A DNA stretch of 64,000 nucleotides from Lithobates sylvaticus (Eukaryota; Chordata; Amphibia; Anura; Ranidae). Shown here in pieces: positions 55,440 to 64,000 of the stretch (the first letter of the stretch is position 1; every line of letters begins with the position of its first letter). Location of the stretch: the NCBI GenBank assembly GCA_028564925.1, contig CM053029.1:583280742-583344741 (forward strand). The letters run 5' to 3'. A model generated the notes under the pieces. It worked only from the letters and a program-made list of their open reading frames with translations. It was not told the DNA's origin and searched no databases. The translations under genes were made by a program, and so were the position numbers.

Positions 55440-56230
55440 TTTCCCTTAATTACTTATAGTAGAAGACGAGCTGGTAAATTAAAGAGCGCGGAGTTGTGAC
55501 AAGATAGGACGAAAGTCCTTAAATAAGAAAAGGTTAAAATACTTTCCCGTTACAATGAATATTGAAAAACATGTTAATTCATTAGGAGTCCAAAATCTTC
55601 CTTGTGAAAATGTTCATTGTGAAGTGTTAAACAAGTAGAACAAATAACATGCCACCAGCATACCAAATTACAATGAGTCACAAATGGATATTTTCTATGG
55701 CAATTTATTTCACAATTATTCTTGTGGAAGCTTTCATGAATTAAATATGAGTTCTGTCTTGAAATTAGGTGTTATAAAGCTAAATTACATGAGGCATCCA
55801 GTAATTGAGGTGGTAGCAACACGAGGTCTCCTGAACTAATCTTTGCCGGTGTCACATGACTGACCTCCAGCCAATAACATGCCTCTCCATCACAATAACA
55901 GAAGCAGCTGAGAAAAATTGATTTCTCATCTGAGCCATGTTTGATAGCTTTTGAAATCGAAAATTGAAATTAACTAACCTAAGCCCCGTCATAACAAAAG
56001 AGCAAATTAGGTATGCAAGATCATTTCCTATTGGCAGTCTGGGGGCCTGCCAATGTAAATTTGTAAATAGAGTTTAAGATGCAATGCTGCGCTCTTTTCC
56101 CTTTCGTTATTTCTCCCTCATATTGTTAGAACAAGCACTGCGGCTTTTTAAATTATTTATACGAGGAGATCAGCCGCGCTGTGTTTGGAGAACAGATGAA
56201 AAAAAAAAAAACTCAGAAACTGATTTCAAA
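55440..56230. promoter_or_regulatory. Candidate conserved non-coding block
   Basis: About 790 bp with no repeat hallmarks. It includes CATGTTAATTCATTAGGAGT, GAAATTAACTAACCTAAGCC, TCCAGCCAATAAC and ATCTGTTCTCC-like text. Inverted ends, tandem units and long frames are lacking. Composition and absence of insertions resemble long-range enhancers in gene deserts, but this is only an inference. Confidence 0.3.
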
Positions 56231-56428
56231 CTTGGCTCAAAATAAAATGATTCTTTTTTTTTTTTTTTTTACAGTAAAACCTTGGTTTAAGAGTAACTTG
56301 GTTTGAGAGCGTTTTGAGGGACAAGCAAAATTTTAAAATAAATTTTGACTTGATATACAAGCGATGTCTTGATATACAAGTAGCGTCAAGTCACAACTGA
56401 GTATAAAAGAGAAGAGAGGCGCCTCTAA

Positions 56429-57594
56429 TGCCACGTACACACAACCCGATTTTCCACCAGAAAAATCTTGGATGTTCTTTCCGACGGAATCCCGCTCAAG
56501 CTTGGCTTGCATACACACGGTCACAGAAAAGTTCTCTGAACTTTCGACCGCCAAGAACGCGGTGACGTACAACACTACGACTGTCACAAGAAGTAATTAC
56601 CGAGGCCGAAATGCCGAGAGCGGTTTGCCCTTGCGACTACGCGCACCCCGTCCCCCGGAGATGGTACAGGGAGCGGGTGGCACGCAGAGGCACGGGCCAC
56701 TAGCAGGTGTAGTTCCTGAACAAGTCTGTAGGACTGTACAGGAGGTGAGCTGAGGTTCAGGAACTGGCTGAGGGTCCGGTGCAGGGTTTAGCGGACAATC
56801 TGGAACACAGCAAGGGGATCAGGCACAGGAGACAGTAAACAAGTCCGTGAAACAAGCCAGAGGTCAAATCCATGTAAACAAGTAAGCAAGTCCGTGAAGC
56901 AGGCCGGGGGTCAAATCCATATGAGCAGGTAAGCAAGTACGGTGGGCAGGCCGAGGGTCAAACATGTGTAGGCAGATGGAGAAAAGTCCGTTGAGCAAGC
57001 CGAGGGTCTGATCGAGGAGAACAGCAGCGTAGTCGAGAAAAGTCCGGGTCACAGCAGGTAATCAGATATGGCAAAAAACTGGAAGCAGGTACAAATGGGA
57101 AGCTGACGACAAACCAGCAACCTGTTTGGACGCCAGAGCCGTCTGAAATAGCCACGCCATAGCACACACTCACGAGCCACTGCACGCAAACATGTGCTAT
57201 TGCGCACACATGCGCGCCGAACCATCGGGCCGTGTACATGCGTGTACTGGGGCACCAATCCACCACGCATGCGCGCAATAGCATGGCGAGCATGGGTGGA
57301 AAAGGTCCTTCACTGACAACGACGAGCCGAGAAAATTAAGTTCAATGCTTCCGAGCATGCATCGAATTGTTTCTGAGCATGCGTAGGAATTTTGCGCGTC
57401 GGAATTGGTACAGACGATCGGAATTTCCGAACTGAACTTTTTCCGACCGAAAAATTGAGAACATGCTCTCAATCTTTTGCTGGCTGGAATTCAGCCAGCA
57501 AAAGTCCGATGGAGCATACACACGGTCGCATTTTCCGACCAAAAGCTCTCATCGGTCTTTTGCTGGCCGAATTTCGGATCGTGTGTAAGCAGCA
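56429..57594. mobile_element. GTACACAC-type MITE, long form, TAA duplication
   Basis: TGCCACGTACACACAACCCG at the left and CGGATCGTGTGTAAGCAGCA at the right, TAA at 56426-56428 and 57595-57597. A short tandem of AAGTCCGTGAAGCAGGCCG units lies at 56835-57020. The edges are homologous, in opposite orientation, to the MITE at 58385. Confidence 0.7.
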
Positions 57595-57714
57595 TAAGTG
57601 TAGCAATATGGTTACATTTAATGAAGTTACAACATTTAGCAATTCATATGGCTGATTAGTAAAACAGGCACATCTAAGTATGCAGGCATCCGAGGTAAAG
57701 CTGTCCACATAGAC

Positions 57715-57870
57715 CAGGGGTCTCAAACTGGCGGCCCTCCAGCTGTTGCGAAACAACAAAAACTACGAAAAAGTCCCATCATACCTCTGCCTGTGGGAGT
57801 CATGCCTTGCAATGCCTCATGGGACTTGTAGTTTTGCAACAGCTGGAGGGCCACCAGTTTGGGACCCCTG
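57715..57870. mobile_element. hAT-type MITE (156 bp), exact 8-bp duplication
   Basis: CAGGGGTCTCAAACTGGCGG and CCACCAGTTTGGGACCCCTG are near-perfect inverted ends. ACATAGAC is exactly repeated at 57707-57714 and 57871-57878. The inner GGCCCTCCAGCTGTTGC / GCAACAGCTGGAGGGCC is also inverted. Confidence 0.9.
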
Positions 57871-58384
57871 ACATAGACCATCCTCCTCACCACCACCAAT
57901 GTCATCTCTTCCAGACTGCGCTCCACTAGCGGTTCAAACCTCTTGCAGGGTAGTCTTCCCGGTCACGATTGCAGACTGACAGCCGTGAGAGCTGGTGGTG
58001 CGGGGGATGGTCTATGTGAACAGCTTTACCCCGGATGCCTGCATACTTATATGTGCCTCTTTTAATCATCAACCATTTGAGTTGCTAAATGTTTTACCAT
58101 CATCAAATGTAACCATATTACTACACTTTAAGGCGCCTCTCTTCTCTTTTATACTCTGGAGCTCCTGCTGGATTTTGCTTCTAATTCCCTTTTCGAGGCT
58201 TCCATTTGTGGATGGACATTTTATGGTTACATAACCTATGATGTTTCTATAATCTTTTTATATGGACTATAAACTGAAGGACTGATAGTGGAACAAATCA
58301 TCTGAGTTTTCATTATTTCTTATGGGAAAATTTGCTTTGATATAAGAGTGCTTTGGATTACAAGCGTGCTTCTGGAACGAATTA

Positions 58385-58824
58385 TGCCGCGTACACCTGA
58401 TTGGAAATTCGGCCAGCAAAAGAATGATGAGAGCTTTTGGTCGGAAAATGCGACTGTGTGTATGGTTTGTATGGTATATGCTCCATCGGACTTTTGCTGG
58501 TGGAATTCCAGCCAGCAAAAGATTGAGAGCAGGGTCTCAATTTTTCGGTCGGAAAAAGTTTCGATTGGAAAATTCCGATCGTCTGTACCAATTTCGACGC
58601 GCAAAATTCCTACGCATGCTCGGAAACAATTTGACGCATACTCAGAAGCATTGAACTTAATTTTCTCGGCTTGTCATAGTGTTGTATGTCACGTGTTCTT
58701 AATGGTCGAAAGTTCAGCGAAACTTTTGCGTGACCGGGTGTATGCAAGCAAAGCTTGAGCGGAATTCCGTTGGAAAAACCATCCAAGATTTTTCCGATTA
58801 AAAATCCTCTCGTGTGTACGGGGC
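58385..58824. mobile_element. GTACAC-type MITE (440 bp), TTA duplication
   Basis: TGCCGCGTACACCTGATTGG and CTCTCGTGTGTACGGGGCA are the ends. TTA lies at 58382-58384 and 58825-58827. Read in reverse, it follows the edges of 56429-57594 closely (AAAAATCTTGGATG, CCGCTCAAGC, GAACTTTCGACC). Confidence 0.75.
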
Positions 58825-58827
58825 ATT

Positions 58828-58956
58828 AGAGGTGCCTCTCTTCTCTTTTATACTCTGTACCTCCTGCTGGATTTTTCTTCTAATCCCCTTATGGAGGCTT
58901 CCATTTGTGGATGGATATTTTATGGTTACATAACCTATAACATTGCTATAATCTTT
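58828..58956. repeat. Direct repeat of 58132-58258
   Basis: GCCTCTCTTCTCTTTTATAC through GGTTACATAACCTAT occurs at both places with a few differences. The same text is inverted at 56396-56424. Confidence 0.75.
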
Positions 58957-59850
58957 TTAACCACTTTCAGACCGGACCAATTTGCAGCCAAAGGACCAGT
59001 CCCCTTTTTGCGATTCGGCACTGCATCGCTTTAACTGACAATTGTGCGGCCGTGCGACGTGGCTCCCAAACAAAATTAACGTCCTTTTTTTCCCACAACT
59101 AGAGCTTTCTTTTGGTGGTATTTGATCGCCCCTGCGGTTTTTATTTTTTGCGCTATAAAACAAAAAAGAGCGACAATTTTGAAAAAAAACGCATTATTTT
59201 TTATTTTTTGCTGTAATAAATATCCCCCAAAAATATATAAAAACAATTTTTTTTTCCTCAGTTTAGGCCGATACGTATTTTTCTACATATTTTTGGTAAA
59301 AAAAATCACAATAAGCGATTATTGATCGGTTTGCGCAGAAGTTATAGCGTTTACAAGATAGGGGATAGTTTTATAGCATTTTTATTAATAATTTTTTTTA
59401 TTAGTAATGGCGGTGATCTGCGATTTTTTTTGTGACTGCGACATTATGGCAGACACATCGGACATTTTTGACACATTTTTGGGACCATTGTCATTTATAC
59501 AGCAATCAATGCTATTTAAATGCATTGATTCCTGTATAAATGACACTGGCAGTGAAGGGGTTAACCACAAGGGGGCAGTGTAGGGGTTAAGTATGCCTAG
59601 GGGTGTGTTTCTTACTGTGGGGGGGGGGCGTGGCTGTCAGCTAGTGAATGCTGATCTCTGCTCCAATCACAGGGAGCAGAGATCGGCGTCACTAGTTGCT
59701 AGGCAGAACGGGGAGATGCTGTTTATCTCGGCATCTCCCCGTTCAGCCTTCCTGTGAGACGATCGCGGGTGTCCCCGCGGCGATCGAGTCCGCGGGGACC
59801 GCGACCGGACTCACGGGGGTCCCGACCTGTGCACAGAGTGGGTGAGTATC
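58957..59850 (+). mobile_element. Family A copy, right end lost
   Basis: TTAACCACTTTCAGACCGGA starts it, and it follows the copy at 734 through ATTTATACAGCAATCAATGC and the GGAGATGC...GCATCTCCCCG hairpin. It stops at GGGTCCCGACCTGTGCACAG without the terminal AAGCGGTTAA. Confidence 0.65.
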
Positions 59851-60310
59851 ACATGTTTATTATTTTAATTAAAAAAAAAAAGCCCTTTAGTAACACTTTA
59901 AGTTTAAACTGATAACCTGTAAATGCTTTTAACGTGTCACCTATAAACAGTTTTGGTACTGTAGTTTGTCGACATTTCACAGACATTACAATTTAAAATC
60001 TTGACATGTTTGTTATCTATTTACTTGAGGCAACATCATTTTTAAAAATTTACAAAAAAATTGGGTATTATTTTGTGTTTGTGTGCACTAAGGATAATTT
60101 TAGTGTATTTGTTTAAAAAAAATTGCGTTTGATAAACGGCTTCGCAAATATTGTGAGACATAAAAAATTTGCAACAGCCACCATTTTATTTTCAAGGGCT
60201 TTTGCTGTCAGAAAATATATAATGTCTTGGGGCACTAAGTTTATTTTTTAGCAAAAAATGCTGATTTTAACATGAAAAATTGTGAAAAATATATTTTTTG
60301 CACGAGACAG
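59851..60310 (+). mobile_element. Family D fragment
   Basis: AACTGATAACCTGTAAATGC, TTGACATGTTTGTTATCTAT, ATTGCGTTTGATAAACGGCT and CAGCCACCATTTTATTTTC follow 52110-52500 in order with many substitutions, so it is an older copy. Confidence 0.45.
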
Positions 60311-61080
60311 CATGTGTAAAATACTCTGGTGGAGAGAGAAATAGAATATAAAAAAAGGCTGGTCAATATATAAAGGTATTTACCAGCTCCTTTGTAGCTT
60401 CAAACATCATAAAGAACATTAATACATTATGTTTTATATTTATCTACTGTCAGGAGCATATCATGAAATCAGGGGTCCCGTGTGCAAGATCAAAAGTGGG
60501 CCCTAGGCATTAATAAAAAATAAAAATGTGGTGCACATAGCACGCCGTGGAAAACAGTGGGTTTGGCTTAAAGGGTGTATGGTTAAATAGTGTCTGAAAT
60601 GACTTACATAGTGCAGAATGTGGTAATGTTAAATAGGGAATGTACAGTGCGGAGTGTACAGCGGGGGGTAGTATGTGCAGGGTGGTGTGAGTAGGTAGTG
60701 GACCGTGTCAGTAGTTCTTTTTTATATTATTATTATTTAGTTTTTTCTACAATTTAATTTAAAAAAAAAATTTTTTACAATGCTTTTTGGGGGTAGGGGG
60801 TTGGGGCAGTGGACAGTGTCAGCAGGGCAGTAGAGGGTGTCAGTAGTTTTTTATTTTTATTTATTTGTTGTATTTATTTTTTACAATTTTTTTTTAACTT
60901 TTTTTTTCCACACTGCTTTTTTTTGGGGGGGGGGGGGGGTTCTCATTCCTTTTTTATTACTGTATATATTATTTTTTACAATTTTATTTTTTTATAATTT
61001 TTTTACAATTTTATTTTTTTATTGTTTTTTTTACAATTTTATTTTTTTATATCTGTTGCATTTCTTTTTTAAATTTTTAT
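60311..61080. repeat. Unassigned DNA passing into T-rich low-complexity sequence
   Basis: 60311-60710 has no signal. 60715-61080 is T-rich with repeated TTTTTTACAATTTTATTTTT units and a G run at 60925-60938. The FFYNFIFL frames are artefacts. Confidence 0.7.
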
Positions 61081-61089
61081 CAGCCCTGT

Positions 61090-61335
61090 TGGGGGGGGGG
61101 GGCTTTGGTGAGATATCAGGGGTCTAAACAGACCCCTGACATCTCCCCTTTGAGACAGAGAAAGGGACTGAGGGCAGAGATTCCCCAATGCGTTTATCTG
61201 CAGCCTCAGCTGCACTGAATATGAACGAACAGGAGACAGAGGCTCCTGTTTGTTCATAAACTGAAGCCCAGTTTACTATCTTCAGTTATTAAAGGACATA
61301 GGAGCGATCGGTAGTGATCGCTCACTGTGTCCAAT
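61090..61335. repeat. Repeat fragment with GGGGTCTAAACAGACCCC palindrome
   Basis: The stem GAGATATCAGGGGTCT/AGACCCCTGACATCTC at 61109-61146 and the inverted pair ATGAACGAACAGGAG/CTCCTGTTTGTTCAT at 61221-61257 point to an inverted-repeat element. Its ends are unclear. Confidence 0.45.
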
Positions 61336-61439
61336 TCAAAAAAGGAAGGGGCTGGTATTTACCATCCCCTTCCTCCGCTCTTCATCTTGACAGATCCGCC
61401 CAGCAGCCGTCGGAGAGGAGAGAAGGAAAGCAGGCAGCA

Positions 61440-62150
61440 CTGCGGGGGAACATGGGGGAGCCAGAGGAGGACACATGGGGGCTGGAGGAGGACACATGGG
61501 GGGCCAAAGGAAAACACAGGACAGCCAGAGATGGACACATGCGGGCCAGAGGAGAACACAGGTGGGCAGAAGGAGGACAAAGAGGGGCCAGAGAAGGACA
61601 CTGGAGGGCCGAAGGAGGACACAGGGGGGTCAGAGGAGGACACAGGAGAGCCAGAAAAGGACACATGGGGGCAAGAGGAGAACACAGGGGGGCTGAAGGA
61701 GGACAAAGAGATGCCAGAGGAGGACACAGGAGGGCAGAAGGAAGACACAGGGGGGCTGGAGGAAGACACAGGAGGGCCGGATGAGCACGCAGGAGGGCCG
61801 GAGGAGGACACAGGGGGGGCAAAGGAGGACAAAGTGGGGCCAGAGGAGGACACCGGGGGGATGAAGGAGGACAAAGAGGGGCCAGAGGAGGACACAGGAG
61901 GCCCGAAGGAGGACACAGGGGGGCAAGAGGAGAACACAGGGGGGCCAGAGGAGTACACAGGGGAGACAAAGGAGGGCAAAGAGAGGCTGGAGGAGGACAC
62001 GGGGGGCAAAAGAGGACAAAGGGGGGTGGAAGAGGACACAGGAGGGCCGAAGGAGAACACAGGGGGCCGGAGGAGGACACAGGAGGGCTGGAGGAGGACA
62101 CAGGGGGGCCACAGGAGGATACAGGGGGGGCTATAGGAGGACATAGGAGA
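61440..62150. repeat. Minisatellite, GGAGGACACAGG(A/G)GGGC units (~36 bp)
   Basis: Imperfect units alternate GGCCAGAGGAGGACACAGG, GGGCAAAGGAGGACAAAGAG and AGAGGAGAACACAGG. Plus-strand EEDTGGPKEDTGG-like and minus-strand SSGPPVSS-like frames of 150-290 codons are repeat shadows. Confidence 0.9.
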
Positions 62151-62162
62151 ACAGTGGGCAAT

Positions 62163-62360
62163 GATCTCCCTGTATAGCTTTCAATGAGCCAGCTGACAGC
62201 CGTGGGAAGGAGAGGAGGAGAAGCGTCTGTCAGCTGCTTCATTGAAAGCTATACAGGGAGATCAGTGTTTGTAACGATCATCCCCCACCGTCAACCAGGG
62301 GATCATCCATGGGTGTAGTGTGGGTCACAGTGTTCAGTGAACACCCTGCACCCATGGATG
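62163..62360. repeat. Two hairpins
   Basis: GATCTCCCTGTATAGCTTTC at 62164 pairs with GAAAGCTATACAGGGAGATC ending at 62263. ATCCATGGGTG (62307) pairs with CACCCATGGAT (62350-62360). Confidence 0.7.
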
Positions 62361-62439
62361 GTAAGCCACTGTCTACTGTATATGCCAGATTTCATTGTCT
62401 CATTCTTCCATATTTTTAAATTATACAAGCTTTAGGAAC

Positions 62440-63176
62440 TTAAAGCCCAACTCCAGGAAACCTAAAAGTTAACATTTACAGAGGGGTTGCGCCCACACTG
62501 CAAGGGTTCATTGCTTGTTTAGGTTTAGTGGACATTTAAAAGAAGATTTACTTACCTGATCCTTCTCCCTGCTGTTAGACTGGTTCCCACAACATCTTCT
62601 CCCCAATGCTCCAGTCAGTAGTCTAGGGTGCTGACATCTTCAAGACTAATGCAGCATCCTCAGATGGAATGTGGGGAAGTGCCATCATCTGGTGGAGTAG
62701 TAGATCAGGTAAGTAAAAGTGTATTTTTTTCTCTATCTTTGAGAAAAAGAGAAATTAATAAGGGGGTCCAGCCCCCCCACAAAAAATACTGTAGCTGCTG
62801 ACTTTTAATATTACGACACTTACCTGTCCTGGAATCCAGTGATGTTGGCACCCCTGCCGCCATTGCCTGTAAGGGAAATCGGCAGTGCAGCCTTGCGGCG
62901 TACTGCTCTCTCTGAATGGCCCAGCGGCGGGGGAAGGAGGGGGGGGGGGGGGGCGAACTTCCGAGAGATCTAGCTGCAAATTGGGGACAGGTACCTGTCA
63001 AAGCCAGGTACCCGTTCCCCCCTCCCCCATAAAGGTGCCAAATGTGGCACCGGAGGGGGGAGGAGGCTGATAAGCGGAGCTTTCCCTTCTGGGTGGCGCT
63101 CCGCTCTAATCTTTGCAGTGTGGGTGCAGCCCCACTGCGAGGGATAATTGTAACATTTCCCAGAGTTGGACTTTAA
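62440..63176. mobile_element. TTAA-flanked element, AGYCCAACTC family (737 bp)
   Basis: TTAAAGCCCAACTCCAGGAA on the left and TTCCCAGAGTTGGACTTTAA on the right, with TTAA at both ends. It encloses the GCTGCTGACTTTTAATATTA fragment also seen at 6236 and a G run at 62940. Non-coding. Confidence 0.75.
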
Positions 63177-63179
63177 AGC

Positions 63180-64000
63180 TGATATTTAGCCAAAATGTAG
63201 CGCTACCCCCTTAGGGGCCGCGTGATTTTGGGTCCTCTTTGTAAGCACAACCAGGCAACAGCTATTTCCAGCAGTCAGAAAACCAGTCCAAGGGCTTTGT
63301 TTTGTTTTTGTGTATTAGGGGAATAAACTTGGGTGGGGTTAGGGTGGTATGGGATGCCTAGAACTGTGGTAAAGTAGAACTTTATGACATACAATAACCG
63401 TCTCTCTGACTTATAGCAAAGATCACAAGGCTGTGTTCCCGTGGGAAAAGTCGTACAGCCTGACTGCCAAAGATCAACTCCACAACTGATTGCAGGTACT
63501 CTATCTTCAAAATACCAAAGCTCCAACTTAGGATCCACAAGCAAAGGTGTAGGATAGCTGTAGTAGGCTAAGTAGCTTAAAGCTGTCCCTTCCAAATAGC
63601 TAGCTGGGTATTGCACCTGTCTGCATCTCCTCTATAGGCTTTGGGGTGTGGAACATTTGAGGTTACTCCCTCAGTCCCCTGTAAAGATCCTGTAGCACAC
63701 TTGGTGATTTCTGAACAGGCCTCTTGCTGGACAGGTCCCAATGGCTCCCAGGGCAGCTCAGTTAGGCCTAGCTAAGGCTGGTGGGTGTGAGGATTCCTCT
63801 ACTGCTTCCTCTCTCTCTCCTGGCACTCTTCCTCTGCGGCCCCTTCTGTCTGGAGGCAGAGCCCTTCATATCGGCAGTTCAGAGCCAAGGGGAGGCTCCT
63901 TCTTGCCTCCTTGTACTGGGAGGGTGATGGTGTCTGTACTGAGAGGTCTGTCCTGGGATCTTTCTGTAATGAGAGGTCTATGCTGAGGGGGGTTTCTGTA
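63180..64000. other. Unassigned DNA to the window edge
   Basis: TGTAGCGCTACCCCCTTAGG near 63198 followed by G/T-rich and C/T-rich text has the look of an old long repeat, but only one side is visible. The frames at 63275-63616 and 63741-63986 show no family resemblance and no splice context. Confidence 0.3.

Larger units (their letters stand above)
56272..58384. mobile_element. Mariner-type palindromic element with two nested insertions
   Basis: The left end CAGTAAAACCTTGGTTTAAG is a relative of 52537, preceded by TA. Near the right, GCTTTGGATTACAAGCGTGC and TCTGGAACGAATTATG match the right part of that family, but its final ~25 bp are missing. The centre is a large palindrome: 57599-57714 pairs with 58007-58130 (GGTTACATTTAATGAAG / CATCAAATGTAACC; GCATCCGAGGTAAAGCTG / CAGCTTTACCCCGGATGC). 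Insertions at 56429 and 57715 lie inside. Confidence 0.65.

Noticed and set aside
61327-62242. 269- and 286-codon frames on opposite strands
   Set aside because: Both come from the ~36-bp minisatellite; open in several phases on both strands.
63180-64000. Start of an LTR-type element at TGTAGCGCTACCCCC
   Set aside because: Only one side is in the window and no second copy or coding region supports it.

Overview
The window is repeat-dense vertebrate nuclear DNA, most probably from an anuran amphibian and, from my memory of repeat types, a ranid frog. This rests on the many copies of TTAA-flanked repeats, GTACACACGATCGGA-type inverted-repeat elements and hAT/Tc1/Penelope relics. I found no exon of a host protein-coding gene, no rRNA and no free-standing tRNA gene. 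Nearly all short reading frames here come from repeats. The locus reads as a gene desert or a large intron.

Layout: 0.1-6.6 kb is a mosaic of inverted-repeat elements around one repeat-poor block (1.7-2.5 kb). 6.6-12 kb holds unassigned DNA, minisatellites, a Tc1/mariner relic and two to three copies of the ~970 bp TTAACCACTT element. 12.0-12.7 kb is repeat-poor. A 1.6 kb polypurine minisatellite (12.8-14.4 kb) and a 41 bp minisatellite follow. 15-20.6 kb is again a repeat mosaic with palindromes and a hammerhead-like relic. 20.6-21.4 kb is repeat-poor, followed by an element with an exact 10 bp target duplication, a 62 bp tandem array, a hAT element, a (TA)n tract and two TTAA elements. 29.4-33.7 kb is mostly single-copy-looking DNA with candidate regulatory motifs. 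A hAT-in-hAT nest lies at 33.9-35.0 kb.

The main find is at about 38.76-45.0 kb: a Penelope-like retroelement with two long open frames. ORF1 is basic and low-complexity. ORF2 has reverse transcriptase followed by a GIY-YIG endonuclease. The ORF2 frame overlaps the end of ORF1 in the -1 register, and an A AAU UUU heptamer sits in the overlap in exactly the correct register. Downstream lies a promoter-like segment (CRE, TATA, splice-donor-like sites), then a hammerhead-ribozyme-like motif and an AATAAA, which fits a pseudo-LTR. Other hammerhead-like relics occur near 18.8, 37.6 and 46.5 kb.

45-64 kb contains hAT elements with clear 8 bp duplications (45.2, 49.9, 53.2, 57.7 kb), a broken hAT transposase, mariner-type palindromic elements with nested elements, one more repeat-poor block (55.4-56.2 kb), and minisatellites. 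Insertions inside insertions give a relative chronology at several places.
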